The notes beneath the pieces are model-generated. The model worked only from the letters and a program-made list of their open reading frames with translations, was not told the origin of the DNA and searched no databases. From Flavobacteriales bacterium (GTDB taxonomy: Bacteria > Bacteroidota > Bacteroidia > Flavobacteriales_D > Crocinitomicaceae), in contig CANHBA010000028.1 of assembly GCA_947458985.1 (NCBI GenBank), positions 1 to 17,638 of the forward strand: DNA of 17,638 bases, given 5' to 3'. Shown here one piece after another: positions 1 to 7,194 of the stretch. How positions within the stretch are numbered: the first letter of the stretch is position 1; every line of letters begins with the position of its first letter. A program made the translations under genes and the position numbers.

Positions 1-11
1 ATCACACAAAC

Positions 12-746
12 CTACTTTGAAAAATCTAAATTATAGGTAATTGCAGTCCAAAGTGTGTGGTTGCGCTCCATGTGCAAACCATCAGGCTTGATCACAAACT
101 GATTGAGGTAACCCATTTGCATACTGAAATCCTTATTGAATTGATAACCCACTGCGCCAATAAACCTATTTTGATCGAGAATGTTTTTACCGATTCCGGA
201 ACCAAAGCCCAAAAAAACTTCATCGTTTAGGTTCAAAAACCAACCCTGTTGCTTGTCGACGAAAGATTTTTGCAGCGGTATCAAAACTTGGGCGCGGTAG
301 CGCATGCGCTGCTTGAATTGGTTGTCTATCCAGCGTTGCTCAAGCCTGTACCGATGCTGTAGTTGAAAGTTGCCAATCGGTTGTTTTAAAATCACTTGTT
401 GCCACAAACGGTTTTCGTTTGTTCGATTCGCTATAGGTTGACTTCCATAAGGATATGTGAGAATCCAGCCATAACCACCAGAAATAGTCACTGATGGATT
501 CAGCTTATAATCAAGGCCAATTCTCGTTAGCGATTGCTGCCAATCGGCAAAACCATCTGTACGACGCCACTGGTATTCGGTATGTAAGTCAAATTTAGTG
601 CTCAAGTGGTGATTGCCTTGATACGCCACCCAGCCGTGCACTTGATCATCGATTTGCTTTTGAGCGACAACGGAAAGTTCAAATAAAAATGAAATGAATA
701 TAAAAAAGCATTTGAACTTCAGGTTATTTACGGCGGGCAGCTGCAT
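12..746 (-). CDS. DUF2490 family probable outer-membrane protein
   Basis: The 244-residue product has a signal peptide at residues 1-28: a basic start (K10, K12), a hydrophobic core and a VVA|Q cleavage site. The mature part is rich in alternating aromatic and polar residues typical of beta-strands, with DUF2490 landmarks ENRLWQQ, HRYRLEQRW, RMRYR, NDEVF and QNRFIGAVGYQ. DUF2490 proteins are uncharacterised and are predicted to be small outer-membrane barrels. I chose the ATG at 746 because it puts the signal peptide at the N-terminus; the same frame is open to 812 (other ATG at 779), but that adds unsupported residues. The start lies inside the last 23 bp of the SulP gene, so translation is probably coupled and this is the last gene of the dab cluster seen. 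A role in passage or sensing of anions at the outer membrane is only inferred. The stop is a TAG at 12-14, so the gene is complete. Confidence 0.8.
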   Translation of the reverse strand: MQLPAVNNLKFKCFFIFISFLFELSVVAQKQIDDQVHGWVAYQGNHHLSTKFDLHTEYQWRRTDGFADWQQSLTRIGLDYKLNPSVTISGGYGWILTYPYGSQPIANRTNENRLWQQVILKQPIGNFQLQHRYRLEQRWIDNQFKQRMRYRAQVLIPLQKSFVDKQQGWFLNLNDEVFLGFGSGIGKNILDQNRFIGAVGYQFNKDFSMQMGYLNQFVIKPDGLHMERNHTLWTAITYNLDFSK

Positions 747-2319
747 GGTGTTTAGATTGATGTAAAGGTTTGAATTCATGAATACCAATAATATTGAGGT
801 GGCCACCCGCATTTTTAAAATCTTCTTGCAATAAGTGCAGTGCCTCCATAGACGAGTGATCGATAAAATGACATGTTGTCAAATCGATGTGAAGATCTTC
901 CGAACGTTCGTGGCTATTTAATACTTTTTGAAGTTGGATAAAATTAGTAAATACAAGTGGTGTTTCAATTCGAATAACTGATTTTTCAGTTTGTAATTTC
1001 AAACGGAAGAGGTCTAAAAAACGAACCCCTCTGACCAAGTGCAGGAACAATTTGAGTAGGATTCCAGCTCCTATGCCAACTAATAAATCAGTAGCTAAAG
1101 TTACAACAACAGTAGTGCAAAAGACCAATAATTGATCAGCACCTATTTTGAATGCAGAGCCAAACTCTCTTGGATGTGCTAGCTTCCACCCCACCCCGGT
1201 CAATAGCGCAGCCAGTGCAGACATCGGAATAAGGTCGCTGAACGACACATCCACGATTAAAAACAAAAGAATAAACAGACCATGAAAAAAATTGGCCCAA
1301 ATAGATTTGGCGCCATTCGATACATTGGCTGAAGAACGCGCTACTTCAGAGATCATGGGTAAGCCACCAAAGATACCAGCAAGCATATTGCCAAAGCCAA
1401 CCGCCATGAGGTCTTTGTTGTAATTGGATTTGCGTTTTTGGGCATCTAGTAAATCAACGGCTTTCACGGTTAATAAGGACTCGAGTGACCCAACCAAAGC
1501 AAACATAATAACAAACTTGATGAACAAGCCAAACTGGTTGAAGCCTTCGAAACTTTCATTGATGTGCAAGACATCAAAAAGTGCCTGATCAAAAGAGAGC
1601 AAGGGTTTAAAAGTTGCGGTATTGTGGATGCCAAACAACTTGACCATTAAAATAGAAACAATAATGACAACAAGTGCCGAAGGGATTTTCTTGAGTAAAG
1701 GTTGTTTGAAATAGGGCCAAATGAAAACAATTGCCAAAGAAACCAAACCAATCACAGCTACTTGCCAATGCATAAAGAACTGCGGAATAGTGTTTTTAAA
1801 TTCAGCGAGTAACTGAAGCGGTTCTGTCATGGGTTTGCCCTCTAAGGTTGTCGGTGAAAAACCAGCCAATACATGCACCTGTTTACTAATGATGATGATG
1901 CCAATTGCTGCCAGCATGCCATGAACGGCAGAGAGCGGAAAAATGTCTGTGTACTTGCCCCATTTGAGCCAACCCATGAGTACCTGAAGCGCGCCTGCCA
2001 CAATTATAGCGCCCAGCGCTAAATGCCAGCCTAGTTGATTGTTGCCATGGCCTAGCTGTGCAACGGAATCCGCAACAATAACAATTAAGCCAGCTGCTGG
2101 GCCTTTGATGGTGAGTGGCGCGCCCATGATGAATGACACGATAACGCCACCAAACATAGCCGTAAGTAAACCGTAGATTGGCGGAAAATCACTGGCTTTT
2201 GCAATCCCTAAGCTCAGGGGCAAGGCCAATAGAAAGATTAAAAAACCCGATAGCATATCTGCTTTCCAGTAATTCCTGAGTTCACTCAGATATAATTTAT
2301 TTGAAATTGAATTTTTCAT
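724..2319 (-). CDS. SulP-family anion permease, probable bicarbonate transporter
   Basis: The 531-residue inner-membrane protein is a full-length SulP/SLC26-type transporter. The N-terminal half carries the family signature (PLSLGIA near 34-40, PPIYGL 46-51, then IKGPAAGL 71-78), followed by many hydrophobic segments and a GLPMISEVARSSANV block. The C-terminal 90 or so residues form a cytoplasmic STAS domain with the HIDLTTCHFIDHSSM strand-loop. SulP members move sulfate, bicarbonate or dicarboxylates. No sulfate-assimilation gene is nearby, whereas dabB ends 11 bp upstream and dabA precedes it, so bicarbonate (probably with Na+) is the best guess. The family assignment is secure; the substrate is inferred from context. 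The C-terminal tail is short and basic (ending ARRK), and its coding sequence overlaps the start of the DUF2490 gene. Confidence 0.93.
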   Translation of the reverse strand: MKNSISNKLYLSELRNYWKADMLSGFLIFLLALPLSLGIAKASDFPPIYGLLTAMFGGVIVSFIMGAPLTIKGPAAGLIVIVADSVAQLGHGNNQLGWHLALGAIIVAGALQVLMGWLKWGKYTDIFPLSAVHGMLAAIGIIIISKQVHVLAGFSPTTLEGKPMTEPLQLLAEFKNTIPQFFMHWQVAVIGLVSLAIVFIWPYFKQPLLKKIPSALVVIIVSILMVKLFGIHNTATFKPLLSFDQALFDVLHINESFEGFNQFGLFIKFVIMFALVGSLESLLTVKAVDLLDAQKRKSNYNKDLMAVGFGNMLAGIFGGLPMISEVARSSANVSNGAKSIWANFFHGLFILLFLIVDVSFSDLIPMSALAALLTGVGWKLAHPREFGSAFKIGADQLLVFCTTVVVTLATDLLVGIGAGILLKLFLHLVRGVRFLDLFRLKLQTEKSVIRIETPLVFTNFIQLQKVLNSHERSEDLHIDLTTCHFIDHSSMEALHLLQEDFKNAGGHLNIIGIHEFKPLHQSKHHAAARRK

Positions 2320-2330
2320 TTTTCGTAGTA

Positions 2331-4199
2331 TTAAGAAGAACGTTTAGCGATTTGATGATAGGTTTTAATATGTGGACCTAAAAACACACGTGCATAAATG
2401 CGCATAGTGGCCAAACCATTGATGACAAGGCTAAATGCGGTAAAAAAAGCAAGGCCTACTTGCGACAGATGGATATGAGAAAAAATCAAATCCTCTCCAA
2501 CAAACGAAGGCGTAATAGGGAATCCGGATAAACCGAGGCAAACCATTAGAAACACAAATCCGGTTTTGGGGTATTCGTAAATGTGTCCGTAAAAATTATC
2601 AAGACTGATCCATTCTGTTTTTCTCATACGAGTCAGCAGGAGATAACCAATCGCCCAAGACAAGACAATACCACTAAGGTACCAGGCGTGGTGCGCGTTG
2701 TCAAAATGTTCGTTAAAGGAAAGGGCGAGTGAAATTGAGACATGATTGAACATAATTAGCGTCAGGCTCTTGCGCACAGAATCTCTTTCAGTAAATGCTT
2801 TTACCGCAATCAGAAAGCCCCAAAAGGCAAAGAAAAAAGGCAATTGATGAAGCAGTTGAGCCGAAAATTGCGCTTCATTCAAACGAAGAACGATACCAAC
2901 AATTAACACGACTGCCATGACCCAAAACACATATTGAAAATTGAGGATTTTCCAACCTCTACCAATGCGCTTTAACGGATTCCAAATGGATCTGTACAAC
3001 AAAAGATCGAGGTTCCATTCTTTCAAATTCAAGATGTAAAGCCGACGGATTGTTTGTTGCCAGTATGAATCCTTCAACTCAAGCGGCGACGAATTTTGAT
3101 AGAGCTGTTCTCTGATCTTATGACTGACAATAGATGGAGAAATCAATAGCTGATAGGTACGCAAAAAGGCATTGCCGAGGATGTGCATTAAAGCGAGGTT
3201 GTCCCAGCCAAACGCGATTTCAACGAAAATGAGACCAATTTGAGCGATGGACGCATAGGCTATCTGGCTTTTAATCGAGCTTTGCACCCGGCTTATTGCC
3301 GATGCAATGAGTGCCGTTAACAAGCCTGCAGCAATCAGAAAGATTTTGAAAACTACTTGTTGTTCCCAAAAATGCATCGTGCGCAACATTAAAAACGCAC
3401 CAATATGCACCGACATCGAGCCATAAAATATAGCGCTAGATGGCGTTGGACCTTCCATTGCTCGCGGCAGCCAAGACGAAAACGGGAGTTGGGCCGATTT
3501 TGCTGCCGCAGAGACATAAAACAAGAAAGCAATGAGTAAGCCTATTCCGGTAGCATTGGATAAATGGTGGTTCATACTGACATTCGCATTCATTTCCGTG
3601 AAGGTGACATTCGCATGCCACAAATGGTGCAATAACCACATAGCGAGGATAATACCAATATCGCCAATGCGATACACCGAGAACACTTTCAAGGCATTTT
3701 TGACAGGCAACAAACGCTCTCGATAAAAGGCAATTAAGAGAAAAGACGAAACACCTAAAATTTCCCAACCGATAAAGAGGGTCTCCATATTTCCTGAGAA
3801 AATAATGAGCGTATAGCCTAAATTGAAGAATAAAATCGTGTTGAAAAAACGTTTGTAACCCTCTTCTCTATGCAGATAGTATCTCGAATAAATGGTGATC
3901 AGAAAACTTAGCGAGGCGCCAAGAAATGCAAAAACGAGCGTCAGTTTGTCGACTAAAAAATCAATGAAAAACTCGTAGTTTTCGGAGCTGTAAACGGATA
4001 ATTCTTTGAATTGTGTGGGGTTAGATCCGCCTTTAAGCCAAAAGAAGCCATAAATCAAGACCAACCCCAATTGCAAACCAGCAGTGGAATAACTCAATAT
4101 AGAAAGTGCGCTTTCCTGTCGTTTTTTAAGTAACAAGCTGGCAAAAAATGCAAACAGCGGCAGCCCTATATAGGCATGTATAAAACTGATTGTACTCAT
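2331..4199 (-). CDS. dabB: DabB, NuoL-like membrane subunit of a DAB inorganic carbon pump
   Basis: This 622-residue polytopic membrane protein belongs to the complex I NuoL / Mrp antiporter superfamily. Visible landmarks are GWEILG (E146 in a membrane helix), AAKSAQLPFSSWLP (K234) followed by AMEGPTPSSA, and SIKSQIAYAS (K310). These are the ionisable residues that carry protons in this superfamily. The segment around 337-355 (LMHILGNAFLRTYQLL) resembles DabB proteins rather than true NuoL. A hydrophilic, Trp-rich stretch at about 360-420 could dock DabA. DabB is thought to conduct protons and energise the carbonic-anhydrase-like DabA. Its ATG overlaps the dabA stop (ATGA), which indicates translational coupling. 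No other complex I or Mrp subunit genes are present, which argues against those assignments. Confidence 0.92.
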   Translation of the reverse strand: MSTISFIHAYIGLPLFAFFASLLLKKRQESALSILSYSTAGLQLGLVLIYGFFWLKGGSNPTQFKELSVYSSENYEFFIDFLVDKLTLVFAFLGASLSFLITIYSRYYLHREEGYKRFFNTILFFNLGYTLIIFSGNMETLFIGWEILGVSSFLLIAFYRERLLPVKNALKVFSVYRIGDIGIILAMWLLHHLWHANVTFTEMNANVSMNHHLSNATGIGLLIAFLFYVSAAAKSAQLPFSSWLPRAMEGPTPSSAIFYGSMSVHIGAFLMLRTMHFWEQQVVFKIFLIAAGLLTALIASAISRVQSSIKSQIAYASIAQIGLIFVEIAFGWDNLALMHILGNAFLRTYQLLISPSIVSHKIREQLYQNSSPLELKDSYWQQTIRRLYILNLKEWNLDLLLYRSIWNPLKRIGRGWKILNFQYVFWVMAVVLIVGIVLRLNEAQFSAQLLHQLPFFFAFWGFLIAVKAFTERDSVRKSLTLIMFNHVSISLALSFNEHFDNAHHAWYLSGIVLSWAIGYLLLTRMRKTEWISLDNFYGHIYEYPKTGFVFLMVCLGLSGFPITPSFVGEDLIFSHIHLSQVGLAFFTAFSLVINGLATMRIYARVFLGPHIKTYHQIAKRSS

Positions 4200-6673
4200 G
4201 AGGCTTGATTTTGAAGTTCGACAACAGGAAAATTAGCTGAGGATCCCGCCAAAGAAGTTAGAATGTCACTTACTTTAGGAAGGCCTAACTGCTGCACTTC
4301 ATAGGGTGAAAACCCGCCATTTTGCCATACAAAAAAGGCTTTTTCTGCTGGATCAAAAGCAACCAAACGGATCCATTCTCGATTGAACCATTCATAAGTT
4401 GAAGGGTTTCTTTGAATAGCGGCACTGACCACCTGAGGCACTTGCTCTACCACCACCAGCAAACGATAGGGGTCGTGAACTTCAATCATTTGACTCGGTA
4501 AACCCGTTCTTAAATCACCGTCGATGCCATTGGCAACGCCAAGCAGCCCCATGACATTGTGTGGTAGTTTAGTACCTGCTCCTAGTTGGTGGTTGTCTAC
4601 TCTAGAGAAATAATATTCTAAATTGATGCCACCGCATACCGGAGCGACTGCATTGAGAATCCCTTCCAAAGAAAGCCCCTCTGGATCTTGACTGAAATCA
4701 TAGGAATTTAAAAAGGCGCGTCTGTCCAAAAATAAATCTCTTGAAAAAGAGCGGCGCCCCACAATACAAAGTGCGTTAGTGGCATGATTGAGCTCTGGTC
4801 GTGGTTCGAACAATGACACCGAACGCAACTTGACCTGCTGATGCAGTGCGGCTTTTGACTTTTGCGCGCCAATTGTGATGAATCTTCTAGAGCGTTCTAC
4901 TGCATTGGCCTCTAAAGCCTTCTTGAAAAAGCTGCGGTCCGCTGCCAACTGGTCTATCAAAGAAACTGGCACTTGGTCGAGGTCATAAAAACTGAATTCA
5001 TCGCGGCAGGTATCGTGTAAAACAGGCACAAATTGCGTGTGTGCTGCAATATCAAATCCAAGTATCCTGAGCTGTTGTCTGACAGTCGGATGATTGGCCA
5101 TGTAGGCGAAGGCTCGGGCATTTACAGATCCTGGCCTACCCGAACAAGCGCCGCAGTCATAACCCGCGTAATGCGTGTTATTGGAACTACTCGAACCATG
5201 TGCTACCATATAAACAAGCGGCGCAAAATTGGATGTCAGACCGATGCTTTTTAAAAGGGAACTCACAATTTTGGTCATTTCGTCGATTGTAAAGCCAATC
5301 TGTAAACCATCTGGAGTCATTTGCCCTTCGCTCCAAACAGAAAGTTGAGATGCTTTGTGCATGTGTTGTGTGGAGGCAACAGTCATCTTATTAATGGAAG
5401 GTTTAAAAATGGCCAAAGCTAATTTCAGTGCGGACCAAAAACCATAAGTATGGGTGAGGATCCAGCCAAAAACCAATCCATAAGTTTGCGCGGAAAAATG
5501 CAATTCAGCGTTTCTTTTGGTTCCGATTGATTTCTCAAGAATGAGGTGCGTCGGCTTTACGGGTGCCGGGCAAATTTTCGTGCGCTGACTCGCTCCCTCT
5601 GGTTGAAAGTAGGCCTCGATATTGAAATGACCTGGCGTGCCGAATGTTGCAAAAGACGGATGCAGTGCCTCGATGTGTCTTCTGAGCGAACACTCGCGGT
5701 CATCTATACAAAAGATACCCTGAGCCTGGTATTGACCATCGCTAAAAGGTGCTTTATATTGCAAGCCAGCCAATACCTGATCATAGAAAGTCCATTCATA
5801 AGCTTCCTGCCAAATGGCTTTGATACCAAATATTTCATTGGTGGTCAGTTGATGTTTATCAAAGGTATAAGTTGCTAACTCAAAATCGTGGAGGGTCTTC
5901 CAACGCTGATTAAAATGCTGATCTAAGGCGTCGATTTCCAACAGGCATTCCAAGAACATAAGTTGTTCGAGGCTAATTGGCCTAGGTTGAATGAGTGCCT
6001 GTGGGTTTTTCTCCACTTGCAATACCATTCCGGAATAGCCCGGATGCGCAAATTGCTGATCGAGTAAATACGCTTCAGTATAGATCTGATTTCCAGTCAG
6101 AATTTGTAGCAAATCCTGTAAAGTGAGGGTCGGATTCAGCAGTAATTGACGCGCTCGTTTGCCATTAAATAAAGAGCTGAAGCCCTCCTGTTCCAACACG
6201 CGAATGGCACTCAAAAAGTCCCCGCCATCAATCGGAAATTTCCAAATAGAGATGCCTTGATCGAGGTAACTGCTCACCAGTCTGAATAAAATGGGGTGTA
6301 CTCGCGTGTCTAAATCGAAGCCCAATTGAACCTTCCAATTACTCCTCAAGGAACCCACAATTGGGATGGTGGTTTCGTCAAAAGTACGATTGATGAGGTC
6401 GTTTTTAAAACCGCTTTGCGCTTTTTGTCCAAGCACGCGATCTAGTATTGGTTCGGAAATTTGACCTTCGCGATACCGCTCGCGATAAAAAGAAAGCGGC
6501 GCATAGGTTTGGTAGCCAAATAATTCTTGCGCGGCTTGCAAACCTTGATGAAAAGGCAAGTCTTGAAAGGCGTGCAGCGTGTTGTGGTGTATAAAATCTT
6601 TTAAAGGTGCCTGACTCGGCAGGTAATGTTCTAGCACATGTAAGACATGCGCTATCGCTTGTTTTTCAGTCAT
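4196..6673 (-). CDS. dabA: DabA, carbonic-anhydrase-like subunit of a DAB inorganic carbon pump (DUF2309/UPF0753)
   Basis: The 825-residue soluble protein belongs to DUF2309, now known as DabA. With DabB it forms a two-component accumulator thought to hydrate CO2 to bicarbonate in one direction on the cytoplasmic face of the membrane, driven by the ion gradient. The zinc/active-site set described for Halothiobacillus neapolitanus DabA (C351, D353, H524, C539) has counterparts here: C322 and D324 in CIDDREC, H492 in AHGSSSS, and C507 in YDCGACSGRPG. The 15-residue His-Cys spacing is identical. The N-terminus has the family opening (PLKDFIHHNTLHAFQDLPF), supporting the ATG at 6673. All key residues are present, so the enzyme looks functional. 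It lies 46 bp downstream of a small secreted-protein gene and overlaps dabB. Confidence 0.95.
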   Translation of the reverse strand: MTEKQAIAHVLHVLEHYLPSQAPLKDFIHHNTLHAFQDLPFHQGLQAAQELFGYQTYAPLSFYRERYREGQISEPILDRVLGQKAQSGFKNDLINRTFDETTIPIVGSLRSNWKVQLGFDLDTRVHPILFRLVSSYLDQGISIWKFPIDGGDFLSAIRVLEQEGFSSLFNGKRARQLLLNPTLTLQDLLQILTGNQIYTEAYLLDQQFAHPGYSGMVLQVEKNPQALIQPRPISLEQLMFLECLLEIDALDQHFNQRWKTLHDFELATYTFDKHQLTTNEIFGIKAIWQEAYEWTFYDQVLAGLQYKAPFSDGQYQAQGIFCIDDRECSLRRHIEALHPSFATFGTPGHFNIEAYFQPEGASQRTKICPAPVKPTHLILEKSIGTKRNAELHFSAQTYGLVFGWILTHTYGFWSALKLALAIFKPSINKMTVASTQHMHKASQLSVWSEGQMTPDGLQIGFTIDEMTKIVSSLLKSIGLTSNFAPLVYMVAHGSSSSNNTHYAGYDCGACSGRPGSVNARAFAYMANHPTVRQQLRILGFDIAAHTQFVPVLHDTCRDEFSFYDLDQVPVSLIDQLAADRSFFKKALEANAVERSRRFITIGAQKSKAALHQQVKLRSVSLFEPRPELNHATNALCIVGRRSFSRDLFLDRRAFLNSYDFSQDPEGLSLEGILNAVAPVCGGINLEYYFSRVDNHQLGAGTKLPHNVMGLLGVANGIDGDLRTGLPSQMIEVHDPYRLLVVVEQVPQVVSAAIQRNPSTYEWFNREWIRLVAFDPAEKAFFVWQNGGFSPYEVQQLGLPKVSDILTSLAGSSANFPVVELQNQAS

Positions 6674-6719
6674 AAATTGGGTTTAAAAAGTACAAAAACG
6701 ATGTTGCGTTGCTTCCTTT

Positions 6720-7115
6720 TTAAATCCTAAATACCTGAAAATGAACGATTACTTTTTGATTAGACCATAACCAAGTGCGAAATGCGCCAAGCCCAAATTT
6801 GGCTGTATGTTGGTGGTTGTTGTTTTGTTGTAGATAAAACCCGATGAAGCCCTGAACAGCACAGGTATGGTCTTTGGTTGCGGCACAAGGATTTGCATCA
6901 GATTCTAGTTCGGACTCTTCGATTTCTTCTAGGCACTCGCAGGTACTCATTGTAAAATCCTTGTTGGATTTTTGCTGGAATTTGCCTTGGTTGCTCGAAA
7001 TAGAAAGTGCTGCTTGTTGGGTTGATCTGGCACCTGGAATGGCCATACCGAACGACAAGTTGCTTAAAAAAGCAAATAGGGTAAGTAGAAAAACCAAGCG
7101 TTTGGACCAATGCAT
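6720..7115 (-). CDS. small secreted Cys/His protein of unknown function, leader gene of the dab cluster
   Basis: The 131-residue product has an N-terminal signal sequence (basic WSKR, then a hydrophobic stretch to about residue 23, with likely cleavage around SFG-MA). The mature part contains a cysteine set C59, C61, C77 and C85 beside an acidic run (EEIEESELESD), then an NNNHQH patch at 98-103 and an aromatic C-terminus. I do not recognise the family. The Cys/His content could bind a metal such as zinc, the DabA cofactor, but no known motif is complete. A good TAnnTTTG promoter element sits just before its ATG and dabA follows 46 bp later, so it is probably co-transcribed with dabA. The signal peptide and promoter placement argue that it is a real gene. 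Confidence 0.6.
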   Translation of the reverse strand: MHWSKRLVFLLTLFAFLSNLSFGMAIPGARSTQQAALSISSNQGKFQQKSNKDFTMSTCECLEEIEESELESDANPCAATKDHTCAVQGFIGFYLQQNNNHQHTAKFGLGAFRTWLWSNQKVIVHFQVFRI

Positions 7116-7119
7116 GTTA

Positions 7120-7127
7120 CAAATTTA
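7120..7127 (-). promoter_or_regulatory. -7 promoter element (TAAATTTG) of the dab cluster
   Basis: The minus strand reads TAAATTTG, a perfect match to the Bacteroidota -7 consensus TAnnTTTG, with only 4 nt before the ATG of the small secreted protein at 7115. Transcription would start at or next to the start codon, giving an almost leaderless mRNA. I see no TTTG at the expected -33 distance; a 12-bp palindrome lies directly upstream instead. Confidence 0.5.
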
Positions 7128-7128
7128 G

Positions 7129-7140
7129 ACGCATATGCGT
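7129..7140. promoter_or_regulatory. 12-bp perfect palindrome, candidate operator
   Basis: ACGCATATGCGT is its own reverse complement. It lies in the 79-bp intergenic region between the divergent dab cluster and rocD, immediately upstream of the dab -7 element and about 50 bp upstream of the rocD start. The position suits a dimeric regulator. The palindrome is seen directly; the regulatory role is inferred. Confidence 0.4.
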
Positions 7141-7180
7141 AAAGTGTTGTTAAATTATTCCTAAAAAAACAAGATTGCCT

Positions 7181-7188
7181 TATCTTTG
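7181..7188 (+). promoter_or_regulatory. -7 promoter element (TATCTTTG) of rocD
   Basis: TATCTTTG matches TAnnTTTG exactly and is the same octamer found before rpmB and rpmH. Its last base is 6 nt before the rocD ATG at 7195, so the transcript would be leaderless or nearly so. No TTTG is found at the usual -33 spacing. Confidence 0.55.
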
Positions 7189-7194
7189 CTTCCT

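Noticed and set aside
724..2319. SulP protein as a sulfate importer
   Set aside because: The family allows it, but no sulfur-assimilation genes are near and it is embedded in a dab cluster; kept only as an alternative.
2331..4199. DabB as NuoL of respiratory complex I or MrpA of an antiporter
   Set aside because: No other Nuo or Mrp genes are adjacent, it is translationally coupled to dabA, and the region around 337-355 fits DabB better.
5546..5878. 110-residue plus-strand open frame opposite dabA, and similar frames opposite dabB, rocD, ftsY and the ABC exporter
   Set aside because: They lie fully inside well-supported genes on the other strand or frame, with no recognisable family or promoter.
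6874..7128. 84-residue plus-strand frame opposite the small secreted-protein gene
   Set aside because: It lacks a promoter and recognisable motif, whereas the minus-strand frame has a signal peptide and a promoter element at its start.
7186..7194. TTG start extending RocD by three residues
   Set aside because: The TTG is the end of the TATCTTTG promoter element and would lie upstream of or at the transcription start.
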